From Pseudomonadota bacterium (GTDB taxonomy: Bacteria; Pseudomonadota; Alphaproteobacteria; Rhizobiales; Beijerinckiaceae): a stretch of DNA of 64,000 nt. A program made the translations under genes and the position numbers. This document shows positions 44,366 to 53,396 of this stretch, one piece after another. The DNA lies in NCBI GenBank assembly GCA_023450615.1, contig JAEXGT010000032.1, positions 1-64,000 of the forward strand, written 5' to 3'. The notes under the pieces are model-generated. The model did no database searches, was not told the DNA's origin, and worked only from the letters and a program-made list of their open reading frames with translations. The stretch's first letter is position 1, and each line of letters opens with the position of its first letter.

Positions 44366-45183
44366 GCCCGCCTTGTCCTCGCCTGGGGATCAAGAATGTC
44401 CCGCAATCCATCGCCAAGCAGGTTCAGTCCCAATACCGTCATGAAAATGGCAAGGCCGGGAAAGATGGAGATCCAAGGAGCCGTCGTGATCTGATCGCGA
44501 GCATCGGACAACATGCTGCCCCAGCTCGGGAAAGGCGGGCGTATGCCGAGCCCGAGGAACGACAGGGCCGCCTCGGCGAGAACGGCGCCGCCCATGCCCA
44601 GCGTGCCGATGACGATGATCGGACCCAGCATGTTGGGCAGGAGCTGCGTCAGCATGATCCGGATATCGCCGTAGCCGAGCACTTTGGCCGCTTGCACATA
44701 GCCTTGGCTCTTCAAGGAAAGAGCGGAGGCTCGTGCGAGACGGCATGTAAACGACCAGTTGGTGAGGCCCAGAGCGATCAGGAGGCTGGTCAGCCCCGGA
44801 TTGAGGATCGCCATGATGGCCAGCGCGAAGATCAGGGACGGGATCGCCAGCATCATATTGGTGAGGCCGTTGACGAAATCGTCCCACCAGCCGCCCCAAT
44901 AGCCGGCGGAGAGGCCCAGGGCCACGCCGATGACCGTGTTGATCAGCTGCGATACGATGCCGACCGTAAGCGAAATTCTGGCCCCGTAAAGAACGCGGCT
45001 GTAGATGTCGCGGCCCTGAGCGTCGGTTCCGAACCAGAACTCACTCCCCGGCGGCTCCTCCGCATACATCAGATTGGCGTCCATGACCGGGTCCGTATGC
45101 GCCAGCCAGGGAGCGAAGATGCCGGCAATGACCACACCGGCGAAAAGCACGCCTCCAATCACGAGATTGGCTCTGAACTTCAT
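44362..45183 (-). CDS. Peptide ABC importer, permease (DppC-like)
   Basis: 273 residues from the ATG at 45183 (GAGGCGG upstream, eight bases after the DppB-like stop). N-terminal span about 5-25, periplasmic segment with FWFGTDAQGRDIYSRVLYGARISL (about 50-73), five further spans, and the EAA loop YVQAAKVLGYGDIRIMLTQLLPN. The FGTDxxGRD segment is diagnostic for DppC/OppC. It forms the channel with the DppB-like protein. Confidence 0.94.
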   Translation of the reverse strand: MKFRANLVIGGVLFAGVVIAGIFAPWLAHTDPVMDANLMYAEEPPGSEFWFGTDAQGRDIYSRVLYGARISLTVGIVSQLINTVIGVALGLSAGYWGGWWDDFVNGLTNMMLAIPSLIFALAIMAILNPGLTSLLIALGLTNWSFTCRLARASALSLKSQGYVQAAKVLGYGDIRIMLTQLLPNMLGPIIVIGTLGMGGAVLAEAALSFLGLGIRPPFPSWGSMLSDARDQITTAPWISIFPGLAIFMTVLGLNLLGDGLRDILDPQARTRRA

Positions 45184-45191
45184 GTACCGCC

Positions 45192-46127
45192 TCAGGTATA
45201 CTTGATGCGCGGATCGATGATCGCACACAGCACATCGACAAGCATGTTGATGAGAAGGAACAGGAGAACGATCACCAGGATCGAGCCCTGCACCACGGGA
45301 ATGTCGCGCAATGTCACGCTGTCGACCAGAAGAGACCCGAGCCCGGGCCAGGAGAACAGCTTCTCCACAACCACGGCCTGACCGATGACGGTTCCAAACT
45401 GAAGGCCGATGGTGGTCAGGATGATGACGAAAGCGTTACGAGTGAGGTGCCAGCGCACGACCTTGCTTTCGCTCATGCCTTTCGAGCGTGCCGTGCGCAC
45501 GAAATCCGCGTTCATGATTTCCAGCACGGCTGCCCTTGTCGTTCGGGCGAGCAGAGCCAGTGGCGCGACGCCGAGAGCGATGGATGGCAGAATGAGGTAA
45601 CGCAGGCTCCCGCCTCCATAACCGAAGCTCGGAAGCCAGCCGAGCACCAGAGCGAACAGGTACATCAGCATCAAGCCAAGCCAGAACTTGGGCAAAGACA
45701 ACCCGGATACCGCGCCGATCATGGAAACGGTATCGACCCAGCTCCCCGGTTTCAGTGCGGCGATGAACCCGAGCGGCACTCCGACGGCAATCGCGAACAG
45801 CATGGACGCGAAGGCAAGTTGCGCCGTCGGCCAGAGACGCTCCCCAATGACATGAGCAACAGGCTGACGTGAGCGAAACGAGGTCCCGAGATCCAGGGTC
45901 GCCAACTGAACGATGTATTTGCCGAAACGCACATGAACCGGATCGTCCAGGCCGAGTTCCTTGTTCATGCGAGCCGCGACTTCTGCGTCCAGCACGTTGC
46001 GCCCATCGTCGCTCATGCTGGATGCAAATGTGCCTGGAATCACGCTGAACATCAGGAAGATCAGAGCAGCGACAGCCAGTATGATCGGCAATGTCTGCAG
46101 CAGACGCCGCACGATGAATGAAAGCAT
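45192..46127 (-). CDS. Peptide ABC importer, permease (DppB-like)
   Basis: 311 residues from the ATG at 46127, which has GGAG six bases upstream. N-terminal RRLLQTLPIILAVAALIFLM span, large periplasmic loop with MNKELGLDDPVHVRFGKYI, then five spans and the EAA loop FVRTARSKGMSESKVVRWHLTRNA. This order is typical of DppB/OppB. It is the first membrane component after the binding protein, from which it is separated by a hairpin at 46141-46170. Confidence 0.94.
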   Translation of the reverse strand: MLSFIVRRLLQTLPIILAVAALIFLMFSVIPGTFASSMSDDGRNVLDAEVAARMNKELGLDDPVHVRFGKYIVQLATLDLGTSFRSRQPVAHVIGERLWPTAQLAFASMLFAIAVGVPLGFIAALKPGSWVDTVSMIGAVSGLSLPKFWLGLMLMYLFALVLGWLPSFGYGGGSLRYLILPSIALGVAPLALLARTTRAAVLEIMNADFVRTARSKGMSESKVVRWHLTRNAFVIILTTIGLQFGTVIGQAVVVEKLFSWPGLGSLLVDSVTLRDIPVVQGSILVIVLLFLLINMLVDVLCAIIDPRIKYT

Positions 46128-46140
46128 CCCAAACTCCACC

Positions 46141-46170
46141 TGACGCCCCGAACGATTTTCGGGTGCGTCA
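46141..46170 (-). promoter_or_regulatory. mRNA hairpin between binding-protein and permease genes
   Basis: tgacgccccgaa (46141-46152) pairs with ttcgggtgcgtca (46158-46170), 12 base pairs with one bulged base and a five-base loop. It lies between the binding-protein stop (46211) and the permease start (46127). Such hairpins often stabilise the upstream message or cause partial termination so that binding protein exceeds permease. There is no U-tract. Confidence 0.5.
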
Positions 46171-46210
46171 GGGTTTGCAGTTCAATGGTGAGCTCTTGCT
46201 CGATCGTGAC

Positions 46211-47800
46211 TTACTTGGCGGCAGGCGAAGAGGCGTCGACCCAGATGTCCTCGTAGTTTTGGATCGCCAACTCAGTCGCGTTAGGCTGCAGCCCCTTGAT
46301 CCAGGGCTGATAAGCCATCACGGCCTTGTTGTAGTTGAACCACCACATGGGTGCTTCCTCACGCAGGATCGCGTTTGCCTTTTTCAGATTATCGAGTCTC
46401 TTGGCCTGATCGTCCGTCGCGGCGGCCTCGTCGAGCAGCTTGTCGAACTCCGCGTTCTTGAACTGGGTGTAGTTACAGGCTGACCGCGGCGTGGCCGAGT
46501 GGAAGCACTTGAGAGCGGTCAGCGGATCCGGTCCCGAAGTATTCGACCAGATATAGGCCTGATACTCGCCCTTGCTGGTAACCTCGGACAGAACCGTACC
46601 TTCAACCGGCTTGATCTTGACCTTGACGCCTACCTTCTCAAGCATCGGGATGACTGCCTCGACGATCGGAATGCCCCAGCTCTCATTGGAGGTTGCCGTC
46701 CACTCGAACTCGAAGCCTTCCGCATAGCCGGCTTCAGCGAGAAGCTTCTTTGCCTTCTCTGGATCGTAAGGATAAGGCTTCATATCCTTATCGTACGCAG
46801 GGGACGAAGTCGGAAGCCAGCTCGTGGCGCGATAGGCCTTGTCCTTCACGAGCCGCTTGATGATGAGATCGGAATCGATGGCGTAGTTGATGGCCTGGCG
46901 CACGCGCTTGTCCGAGAAGGGCTTGAAGCTCGGGTTCATTCCCATGTTGCGTGTATAAACCTCGGCAACTTCGAGCAGGCCTTTCGACAACTCTGGATCG
47001 GCCTTGTAGGCGACGTATTGCGTCGGGCCGAGAATGGATGCATCGACTTCCTTGTTGCGGAAGGCGACATCGCGTGCCGAGGCTTCGCCCATGATCGAGA
47101 TCGTGACACGATCGGCGTGAGGCTTGCCGGGCTTATAGAACTTCTCCCAGCGCTCGGCCACTAAGCGTGAGCCCGGAACGTATTCGACGAACTTGAAGGG
47201 GCCGAGCCCGATAGGCTTCGTCAAGAACGTATCCTTCGACGCCTCGTCAGCGGGATAGATCGAGGTCATCGCCTGATAGAAGTTGAAGCCGGGATCGACC
47301 TTCTCGGTCAGGGTCATCTCAATCGTGGAATCGTCGATCTTCTTCAGACCGGAGATTTCCTTTGCTTGCCCCTTCTCGACCTCGACGGCCCCCTTGATGA
47401 TGCGGACATAGCGAGCACCGGGATAAGCCTTTGCTCCGTCCATGAGGCGCGTGAATGTCCAGATCACGTCATCGGCCGTCATCTTGCGGCCGTGATGGAA
47501 ATAGGCGTCGTCGCGCAGCTTGAATGTATGCACAAGGCCGTCGCTGGAGGTTGTCACCTCTTTTGCAAGTTCAAGAACCGGCTTGTTGGCGTTCGAATCC
47601 CAATTGTAGAGCGCCTTATGGATCGCCTTTGCCCAGATCTCGTCCTGGGCCCGGTTCGACGTGTGAATATCGAGGTTCGCGAAGCTCGACCCATAAGGCG
47701 CGGTAAAGCGGAACGTGCCGCCCTGTCGCGGGGTTTGCGCATAAGCGGTTGCACTCATGGTCAGTGCAAGCGCGGTGGTGATAACGAACGTTTTGAGCAC
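46211..47800 (-). CDS. Peptide ABC importer, periplasmic binding protein (family 5)
   Basis: 529 residues, signal peptide MLKTFVITTALALTMSATAYA with cleavage before QTPRQ. Family 5 (DppA/OppA-like) phrases are GLVHTFKLRDDAYFHHGRKM, TADDVIWTFTRLM, FSDKRVRQAINYAIDSDLII and PYDPEKAKKLLAEAGY. It binds peptides or similar ligands in the periplasm. It lies 113 bases after the amidohydrolase gene and before the permease genes of the same operon. The ligand may be a D-amino-acid peptide, as the flanking genes suggest. Confidence 0.94.
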   Translation of the reverse strand: MLKTFVITTALALTMSATAYAQTPRQGGTFRFTAPYGSSFANLDIHTSNRAQDEIWAKAIHKALYNWDSNANKPVLELAKEVTTSSDGLVHTFKLRDDAYFHHGRKMTADDVIWTFTRLMDGAKAYPGARYVRIIKGAVEVEKGQAKEISGLKKIDDSTIEMTLTEKVDPGFNFYQAMTSIYPADEASKDTFLTKPIGLGPFKFVEYVPGSRLVAERWEKFYKPGKPHADRVTISIMGEASARDVAFRNKEVDASILGPTQYVAYKADPELSKGLLEVAEVYTRNMGMNPSFKPFSDKRVRQAINYAIDSDLIIKRLVKDKAYRATSWLPTSSPAYDKDMKPYPYDPEKAKKLLAEAGYAEGFEFEWTATSNESWGIPIVEAVIPMLEKVGVKVKIKPVEGTVLSEVTSKGEYQAYIWSNTSGPDPLTALKCFHSATPRSACNYTQFKNAEFDKLLDEAAATDDQAKRLDNLKKANAILREEAPMWWFNYNKAVMAYQPWIKGLQPNATELAIQNYEDIWVDASSPAAK

Positions 47801-47913
47801 GGCTGATCCTCCAAGCGGTGACAGTTGCGGACGCGCCGGCTGTGTACCGGCCCGCGAATTGCGAACTCTTAGTCGATGCAGTTCAGTGCCCGGGCGCGTG
47901 TTCCCTTGTGGTT

Positions 47914-49596
47914 TTATAGAACGCCAAGACGGTCGTGAACGATCGAACCTCCACGGATCGTAAGATCACATTGGGTCTTGTCAAGAATATCCTCCGGCGT
48001 TGCGCTCAGAAGATTTCGGGAGAAAACCGCAATATCTGCAAGTTGCCCAGGCACGATGCGGCCTTTCACGTTTTCCATTTTCTGTGAAAACGCGCCAAAC
48101 TCCGTATAAGCCTGAAGCGCCTCTTCGATGGATATGCTCTCACTGGCATCCATGACCGTACCTTTCCAAGTCCGGCGCGTCAGCATGGCATAGAAATTCG
48201 GGAACGGGTTGGGATCGCAAACGGGTGCGTCACTTCCCGTTGCAGGCTTGAAGCCAAGATCGAACCAGGTCTTGAACGGATAGCTTTTGAGACCGCGCTC
48301 TTCTCCCAGAACGGAAACATAGGCGTCGCCGAAATCGTAGATGAACACCTGCTGTGGACAAGGATAGATGCCGGCCTTCAGCATCCGCTCGTGTTGGGCG
48401 GGCGTCGAGAAGCCGCAATGCTCGATCCGGTGCCTGCGATCCGGATCAGGAATGGCCGCGAGCGCACGTTCATAGGCCGTGATCAACTGCTCGATGGCTG
48501 CATCACCGATGGCGTGGCAGATCAATTGATAGCCCTTGGCATGGGCATCCATGACGAGATCGTTCAACTCTTCATCCGGCATCATCTGCACGCCGGTCGT
48601 ACGGTCCTCCCCGAGATAAGGCTCCTTCATCCACGCCGTACGGCCGCCTGCCGAACCGTCGAGGAAATACTTGATGCCGCCGATCATCAGCATATCGTCG
48701 CCCGTGCCGGAAATCAGCCCGGCCTCATAGCACTGAGATACAACGGATTTATCCGGATCGCCCAGAAGAGCCAGCCAGGTTCGGACCGGAAGACGCCCCT
48801 CCCGCTTCGCCCGGTGGTAGGCCGATATCTCGCCGAAGCCGCCTCGCTGCCCCACGGCAGCGTCCATGCAACTGGTGATGCCGTAAGAAAGCAGATAACG
48901 ACCGCCGCGCTCGATGGCGTTGACGAGATCGTCCTCACTGGGCGGCGGAATGACCGCCCAGACCGGGGCGCGGGCATTCTCGGCCAGAAGTCCGGTGAGA
49001 CGCCCGTCTTGCTGCTCGATGAGGCCACCGGGCGGGGTCGGAGAGGCCTCGTCGATCCCGGCCAGCTCCAGAGCGCGGGAATTACAGATGGAGATGTGCC
49101 CGCAGGTCCGCACGAGCATCACGGGATTGTTCGGTGCGACACGATCAAGTTCATCGCGATGGGGATGCCGCTTCACGTCGAGCTTTGTCTGATCGTAGCC
49201 CCGCGCCAGGATCCATTCCCCCGGTTTCGCACTGGCGACCCTTTCGCCGACAGCTGTCACCAGTGCATCAAGTGTCGGAGCTGATGACGGCTTGGCATCG
49301 ACCCAATCCATCATCATTCCCAGCGAAACCAGATGTAGATGCGAGTCGTTGAGACCAGGTGTCGCAAACCGCCTGCCGAGATCGACGATTCGTGTGGAAT
49401 CGCTGATGAATGGAGCGATATCGGCCTCGCTTCCTGTCGCCAGAATGCGGTCCTGCCAAATGGCCACAGCCTCGACCATGCCCTCCTCTCGGCCGCACCA
49501 GATGAGACCGTTCTTCAGGACCATATCGGCCACGGGCCACGCCCCGCCTTTCCCCTTCGAGACGGTTGCGTTCAAGCGATTGGCAGCAATGTTCAT
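47914..49596 (-). CDS. YtcJ-like amidohydrolase
   Basis: 560 residues. Amidohydrolase-3 features: FATPGLNDSHLHLVSLGM with the HxH metal pair (near residue 86-88), PVMLVRTCGHISICNSRAL, GYQLICHAIGDAAIEQLITA, HRIEHCGFSTPAQHERM and TGSDAPVCDPNPF. This composite beta-lagoon/TIM-barrel enzyme class cleaves amide bonds in N-acyl amino acids, cyclic amides and related compounds. No signal peptide. It lies between the MlrC-like peptidase and the peptide-binding protein, so an imported amide or an N-blocked peptide is a reasonable guess. Confidence 0.87.
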   Translation of the reverse strand: MNIAANRLNATVSKGKGGAWPVADMVLKNGLIWCGREEGMVEAVAIWQDRILATGSEADIAPFISDSTRIVDLGRRFATPGLNDSHLHLVSLGMMMDWVDAKPSSAPTLDALVTAVGERVASAKPGEWILARGYDQTKLDVKRHPHRDELDRVAPNNPVMLVRTCGHISICNSRALELAGIDEASPTPPGGLIEQQDGRLTGLLAENARAPVWAVIPPPSEDDLVNAIERGGRYLLSYGITSCMDAAVGQRGGFGEISAYHRAKREGRLPVRTWLALLGDPDKSVVSQCYEAGLISGTGDDMLMIGGIKYFLDGSAGGRTAWMKEPYLGEDRTTGVQMMPDEELNDLVMDAHAKGYQLICHAIGDAAIEQLITAYERALAAIPDPDRRHRIEHCGFSTPAQHERMLKAGIYPCPQQVFIYDFGDAYVSVLGEERGLKSYPFKTWFDLGFKPATGSDAPVCDPNPFPNFYAMLTRRTWKGTVMDASESISIEEALQAYTEFGAFSQKMENVKGRIVPGQLADIAVFSRNLLSATPEDILDKTQCDLTIRGGSIVHDRLGVL

Positions 49597-49678
49597 TTCC
49601 GGTCCCTGGCTATCCGTTGTATCCCGGGCGGCATCAGGCCGACGGGAACTCGTTTCTCACGTGATCGAACCACAAAGT

Positions 49679-51151
49679 TCAGATGGCATCCAGAGGCCAA
49701 ATGGGACGCCTGATCTTCTTGTAGGGACGCTCCTTGAAGTTGCGCGTCGACAAGGCGCCCGTATCGACTTCGAGCACCTCACGCGCAATCGGTTCGAAGG
49801 CAGCTCGGAAATGCTGCATGGATTTGACGATGAGCGTGGATTTCCGTGTCGGATCGACACCGAGAGAAGTAAACTGCCCGAGATCGGTCGCCTGTCCGTT
49901 GTAGCTGATTACGATGACTTCCACGCCGCCGACGCGCAAGAGAAGGCTCAAGCCATAGTTTCGCCGAGCTCCGCCCCCCATCGGGCCGTATGCTATGAAC
50001 GAACCGTCAGTAATCGCGGCGACATGGCCTGTGACTTCGAGGGGGCCGCCGCCCATGGTGGGGTCCACCTTTCCGCCTAGCCGGAGGGTGACCTTGTTGC
50101 CGATGCCAGCCTTCTGAGCTTCGAGCACTGCTTCGGGATCGCAGATTGCATGGAAGCCTACATTCTGGAGATCCGCATCAAGCACCGCTCTTAGAAGGTT
50201 GGTGGCATCTCCATAAGCACCGGAACCGGGATTGTCGGAATAATCGGCAATGATCAGCGGCTTGGCGGCATTCGCCTCTCCCGCCTTCGCCCGGGCGATG
50301 GCCTCGTCGAGGGGCGTGAAGTGAATGGAGGAGAATGTCCGCTGCTCCCACGCATAATCCATGAGCTCTTCGGCAATGGCCTGGGCAGCGGCCCGATCAT
50401 TGCCTGTCACGGCGATGGAAGGTCCGATGTCATGAACATCGGCCGAGGAGAACCCGGCCTGCACACTCACCACGAGGGCCTTGCCATCCGCCTCGATCCG
50501 GTCGCCGCGCCGCAGAAGCTCCATCATCGGCGGCGATGTGGTGCGGCCACCGTCGAGGGAATACAGGATCGGACGGCGGGCAAGCGCCACCCGAGGCGTT
50601 ATCTCACGGTTCATCGCCCTCTCGAGCAATTCCGCTCCCTGCCACGTCCGCTCGTATTGGTCGACGTGAGGATAGGTCCGGTAGGAGATCAGGGCATTGG
50701 CGTTGTCGGCCATCTTCTGGGTCACTGTGGCATGCAGATCCAGAACGGCGACAATCGGAATGTCATCGCCTATGCGTTCCCGCATAAGGGAAAGAAGCTC
50801 GCCCTCCCCGTCATCATGGCTCTGGGTGGACATGGAACCATGAAGGTGAAGGAGGACCCCATCAACTCCATCGCAGGCACCGAGAATGCGCTTTGCAACA
50901 GCTTCGAAGCATTCATCGGTCACGCGGCCCGACGGATTTGCGCCTGTTACGACCGGATGAACGACATCCCAGGCAAATTTTTCAGCCGCCTCGAAAGCAG
51001 CTCCCATCGATGTGCGTGTCCCTCTAAAAGCCGGAGGGATCTCATCGTTCTCATGATAGTAGGAATTCCTGAAGGCCTGCTCGTCCGTGAACTGAACGCT
51101 GAAGGTGTTCGTCTCGTGCATGAATTCCGCGACAAGAACCCGCCGTGCCAT
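49679..51151 (-). CDS. M81-family (MlrC-like) metallopeptidase
   Basis: 490 residues from the ATG at 51151 (AAGGGG upstream; residues before it are not family-like). Typical M81 phrases are RRVLVAEFMHETNTFS, GVLLHLHGSMSTQSHDDGEG (metal-binding H-x-H), VAVLDLHATVTQKM, SYRTYPHVDQYERT, and ADYSDNPGSGAYGDATNLLRA. The family includes microcystinase C, which cuts the linear D-residue-containing tetrapeptide and the Adda product of microcystin degradation. It is first in a nine-gene minus-strand operon ending with the M55 D-aminopeptidase. Its own substrate here is unlikely to be microcystin, since no mlrA or mlrB is present in the window. Confidence 0.88.
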   Translation of the reverse strand: MARRVLVAEFMHETNTFSVQFTDEQAFRNSYYHENDEIPPAFRGTRTSMGAAFEAAEKFAWDVVHPVVTGANPSGRVTDECFEAVAKRILGACDGVDGVLLHLHGSMSTQSHDDGEGELLSLMRERIGDDIPIVAVLDLHATVTQKMADNANALISYRTYPHVDQYERTWQGAELLERAMNREITPRVALARRPILYSLDGGRTTSPPMMELLRRGDRIEADGKALVVSVQAGFSSADVHDIGPSIAVTGNDRAAAQAIAEELMDYAWEQRTFSSIHFTPLDEAIARAKAGEANAAKPLIIADYSDNPGSGAYGDATNLLRAVLDADLQNVGFHAICDPEAVLEAQKAGIGNKVTLRLGGKVDPTMGGGPLEVTGHVAAITDGSFIAYGPMGGGARRNYGLSLLLRVGGVEVIVISYNGQATDLGQFTSLGVDPTRKSTLIVKSMQHFRAAFEPIAREVLEVDTGALSTRNFKERPYKKIRRPIWPLDAI

Positions 51152-51301
51152 AACCCGATGCCCCTTCCCTGCCGCTCCTGGTGGATGCAGCCTCACCTAC
51201 GTCTGCAGTAATTTTCTTTCGCCAGTGAGCACCGCCTTGGAGCTGTTGCTTAGGGATAGTGGCAAGGAAGAAAGTTTTCTCCAAATGATATTTTTTACCC
51301 T

Positions 51302-51532
51302 GTGGAGAGTTATGGAGGCGGCTCAAAAAGGATACACCGTATTGATCCTCAGGAATTCGCTGGCAAGCGCGCTTCGGTGACAGGCGGCATCAAAGCCATA
51401 GACGAAGCCATCGTCCGCCGGCTTATTGCGGGCGGCGCAGCTGTCCCGACAACGGCGCGCTCGCCCCTGCCGGATGGGCAATTCCCTAGCCAGTTCATTC
51501 AAGCCGACATCGCCATGGAAGATAGCCGGAAG
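51302..51532 (+). pseudogene. Remnant of a short-chain dehydrogenase/reductase gene
   Basis: About 75 codons in one frame read like the start of an SDR: IDPQEFAGKRASVTGGIKAI, DEAIVRRLIAGGAAV, TTARSPLPDGQFPSQFIQAD. The cofactor motif TGxxxGIG has become TGGIKAID, losing two of three glycines. Similarity stops near 51532, where the frame enters the antisense of the IclR gene end, so some 180 residues of a normal SDR are missing. This is a truncated, decayed gene between the M81 and IclR genes. Confidence 0.7.
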
Positions 51533-51568
51533 TTTCTGCCATCGCCCGTTGCCAGAGACTGCCACTTC

Positions 51569-52351
51569 TCAGCTGATCGAGATGGCTCTCGTTGCAGCCT
51601 GAAGATACGGGGCGAAGCTCGCCTCTGCGCTATCAAGCGAAAAGCGCGTGCTGGATACGCCGATGGATATGGCGGCGATCGGATATCCATCCATGCGCAG
51701 TATGGGCGCTGCGACCGATATGTCATCGCTGAAATAGCCCGAATAATTCAATGCATAGCCGCGCTGGCGCACAATGGCGCGTTCGGCCATGATGTCGTTG
51801 AGATCGGTCAGTGTGTCCGAAGTATATTTCCGGAGATCGCTGGCCGAGAGTATCGACCGCGCGACCTCGTCGTTCAGGAACGAAAGCATGGTCAGGCCCG
51901 ATGCCGTGCAATAGGCCGGAAGCCTGCTTCCTATGACGACATCCGTGGACAGAATGTGATTGCCGAGAAGGCGCATGACAAATCGCACCTCCGTCCCTTC
52001 CAGCACGGACATGTTCACCGTCTCGCCCGTCTCCCGGTGGATGTGCTGAAGGAATGGTATCGCCGCCGAGATGATCCTGTTTCCCTTCATATAGGCATGG
52101 GCTGAATTCAGGTTCTTCGACGTCAAGGAATAGGCTTTGTGAACGGCATCCTTTTCCAGGTAGCCGAGCTGTTCGAGCGTGAAGGTGAATCTCTGCGCCG
52201 TACTTTTGTCGATGCCCAGGATCCGCGCGAGCTCCGACAAAGTCAGACATGTCCGGTCGCCGTCGAATGCGCCGAGAACTGAAAACGCTTTCTCGACGGA
52301 CTTTACCATGAGCGGGCTTTGGCCGCCTGCCTGTTGCCGTTTCTTGTTCAT
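51569..52351 (-). CDS. IclR-family transcriptional regulator
   Basis: 260 residues from the ATG at 52351 (MNKKRQQAGG...); the frame extends further upstream but those residues are not conserved. HTH: MVKSVEKAFSVLGAFDGDRT, LTLSELARILGIDKSTAQRF, TFTLEQLGYLEKD. The C-terminal IclR effector domain (about 85-255) includes YCTASGLTMLSFL, RGYALNYSGYFSDDISVAAP and PIAAISIGV. Divergent from the importer/flavoenzyme operon at 52517 with 165 bases between, so it probably regulates that operon in response to an organic-acid-like ligand. Confidence 0.92.
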   Translation of the reverse strand: MNKKRQQAGGQSPLMVKSVEKAFSVLGAFDGDRTCLTLSELARILGIDKSTAQRFTFTLEQLGYLEKDAVHKAYSLTSKNLNSAHAYMKGNRIISAAIPFLQHIHRETGETVNMSVLEGTEVRFVMRLLGNHILSTDVVIGSRLPAYCTASGLTMLSFLNDEVARSILSASDLRKYTSDTLTDLNDIMAERAIVRQRGYALNYSGYFSDDISVAAPILRMDGYPIAAISIGVSSTRFSLDSAEASFAPYLQAATRAISIS

Positions 52352-52426
52352 GCTGAATGGTCTTTCGTCAAACTTTCCGCAAGGGAAGGCCATCTTGACA
52401 GATGAAATAAGCCGCATCACCATGGA

Positions 52427-52451
52427 ATACGTCGTATCTCTATGCAATACG
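52427..52451. promoter_or_regulatory. Candidate IclR operator
   Basis: A palindrome atacg-t-cgtat (52427-52437), with the half-site atacg repeated at 52447-52451, lies in the IclR/binding-protein divergent spacer. A TTGACA hexamer at 52395-52400 could be a -35 element just upstream. Confidence 0.4.
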
Positions 52452-52516
52452 ACCAAGAGATATAACGCCAGAACGGAACCGAGCCGTCCGACTTAAAACA
52501 ACCGAGGAGATCCAAC

Positions 52517-53380
52517 GTGTCAGACTCTGCAATCAGCCGCAGGAAGGCCCTTACGGGCGCAGTTCTTGCTGGAGCCGGAATATCAGCTGCCCTTGCAAGC
52601 CAGGCCAGCGCGCAATCCAGTACCGCTTCAGGGTCAACCATGGATGCCATTCTCAAGCGGAAGGTGCTGCGCGCTCCGGCCGTCGCAGGACAGGAGCCTT
52701 ACTTCCATAAGGACCTGGCGACCGGCGCATGGTCCGGCGCCTGTTACGAGATGGCGAAGAACCTCGCGCAAAGTCTTCAGGTCGAACTCCAGATCGTGGA
52801 GACGACATGGGGCAATCAGATCCTCGATCTGCAGGCAGACAAGATCGACTTCTGCACGATGGTGAATCCGACACCCGAACGCGGGCTCGTGATGAATTTC
52901 ACCCGCCCGATCCTCGAGCCCACCTTCATGGCAATCGTCCGCAAAGGCTTCCCTACCCCGAAGACCTGGGCCGACCTGAACAAGCCGGACGTCCGCATCG
53001 CTGTCGATCTCGGATCATCGCACGAGACGCTTGCGCGGCGGAACGCGCCGAACGCGAATATCCTGGGCTTCAAGACCCGTGACGAAGCGCTCCTCGCGCT
53101 TGGGTCAGGAAGAGCGGACTGCAACCTTGCCTTCACGATCCTCGCCCTGACGTCGGTCAAGAAAAACCCGGCTCTCGGATCGCTCGTCGTTATCGATCCC
53201 CCCATCAAGATGGAAGCGAATTTGGGAATTCGGATCGAGGACAGTTCCCGCTTCCGCGACTTCCTCAATACGTGGATCGCGTATGTACGCACGACAGGCC
53301 AGTCGCGCGAATGGTTCGTCAACGGCCTCAAGCTTGCAGGCGTGATGCCTGAAGACATCCCTTCCAACGTCACCTTCTGA
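52517..53380 (+). CDS. ABC importer periplasmic binding protein with Tat-type signal
   Basis: 287 residues from a GTG at 52517 with AGGAG eight bases upstream. The N-terminus has SRRKALTGAVLAGAGISAAL, a twin-arginine pattern followed by a weakly hydrophobic core and cleavage near ASA/QSS (about residue 33). The mature part is a family 3 binding protein: ACYEMAKNLAQSLQVELQIV, NPTPERGLVMNFTRPIL, VRIAVDLGSSHETLARR. A Tat signal is unusual for a family that normally uses Sec. It is first in the operon with permease, ATPase and three oxidative enzymes. Confidence 0.9.
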   Translation: MSDSAISRRKALTGAVLAGAGISAALASQASAQSSTASGSTMDAILKRKVLRAPAVAGQEPYFHKDLATGAWSGACYEMAKNLAQSLQVELQIVETTWGNQILDLQADKIDFCTMVNPTPERGLVMNFTRPILEPTFMAIVRKGFPTPKTWADLNKPDVRIAVDLGSSHETLARRNAPNANILGFKTRDEALLALGSGRADCNLAFTILALTSVKKNPALGSLVVIDPPIKMEANLGIRIEDSSRFRDFLNTWIAYVRTTGQSREWFVNGLKLAGVMPEDIPSNVTF

Positions 53381-53396
53381 CCTCGCCCCGCGCAGC

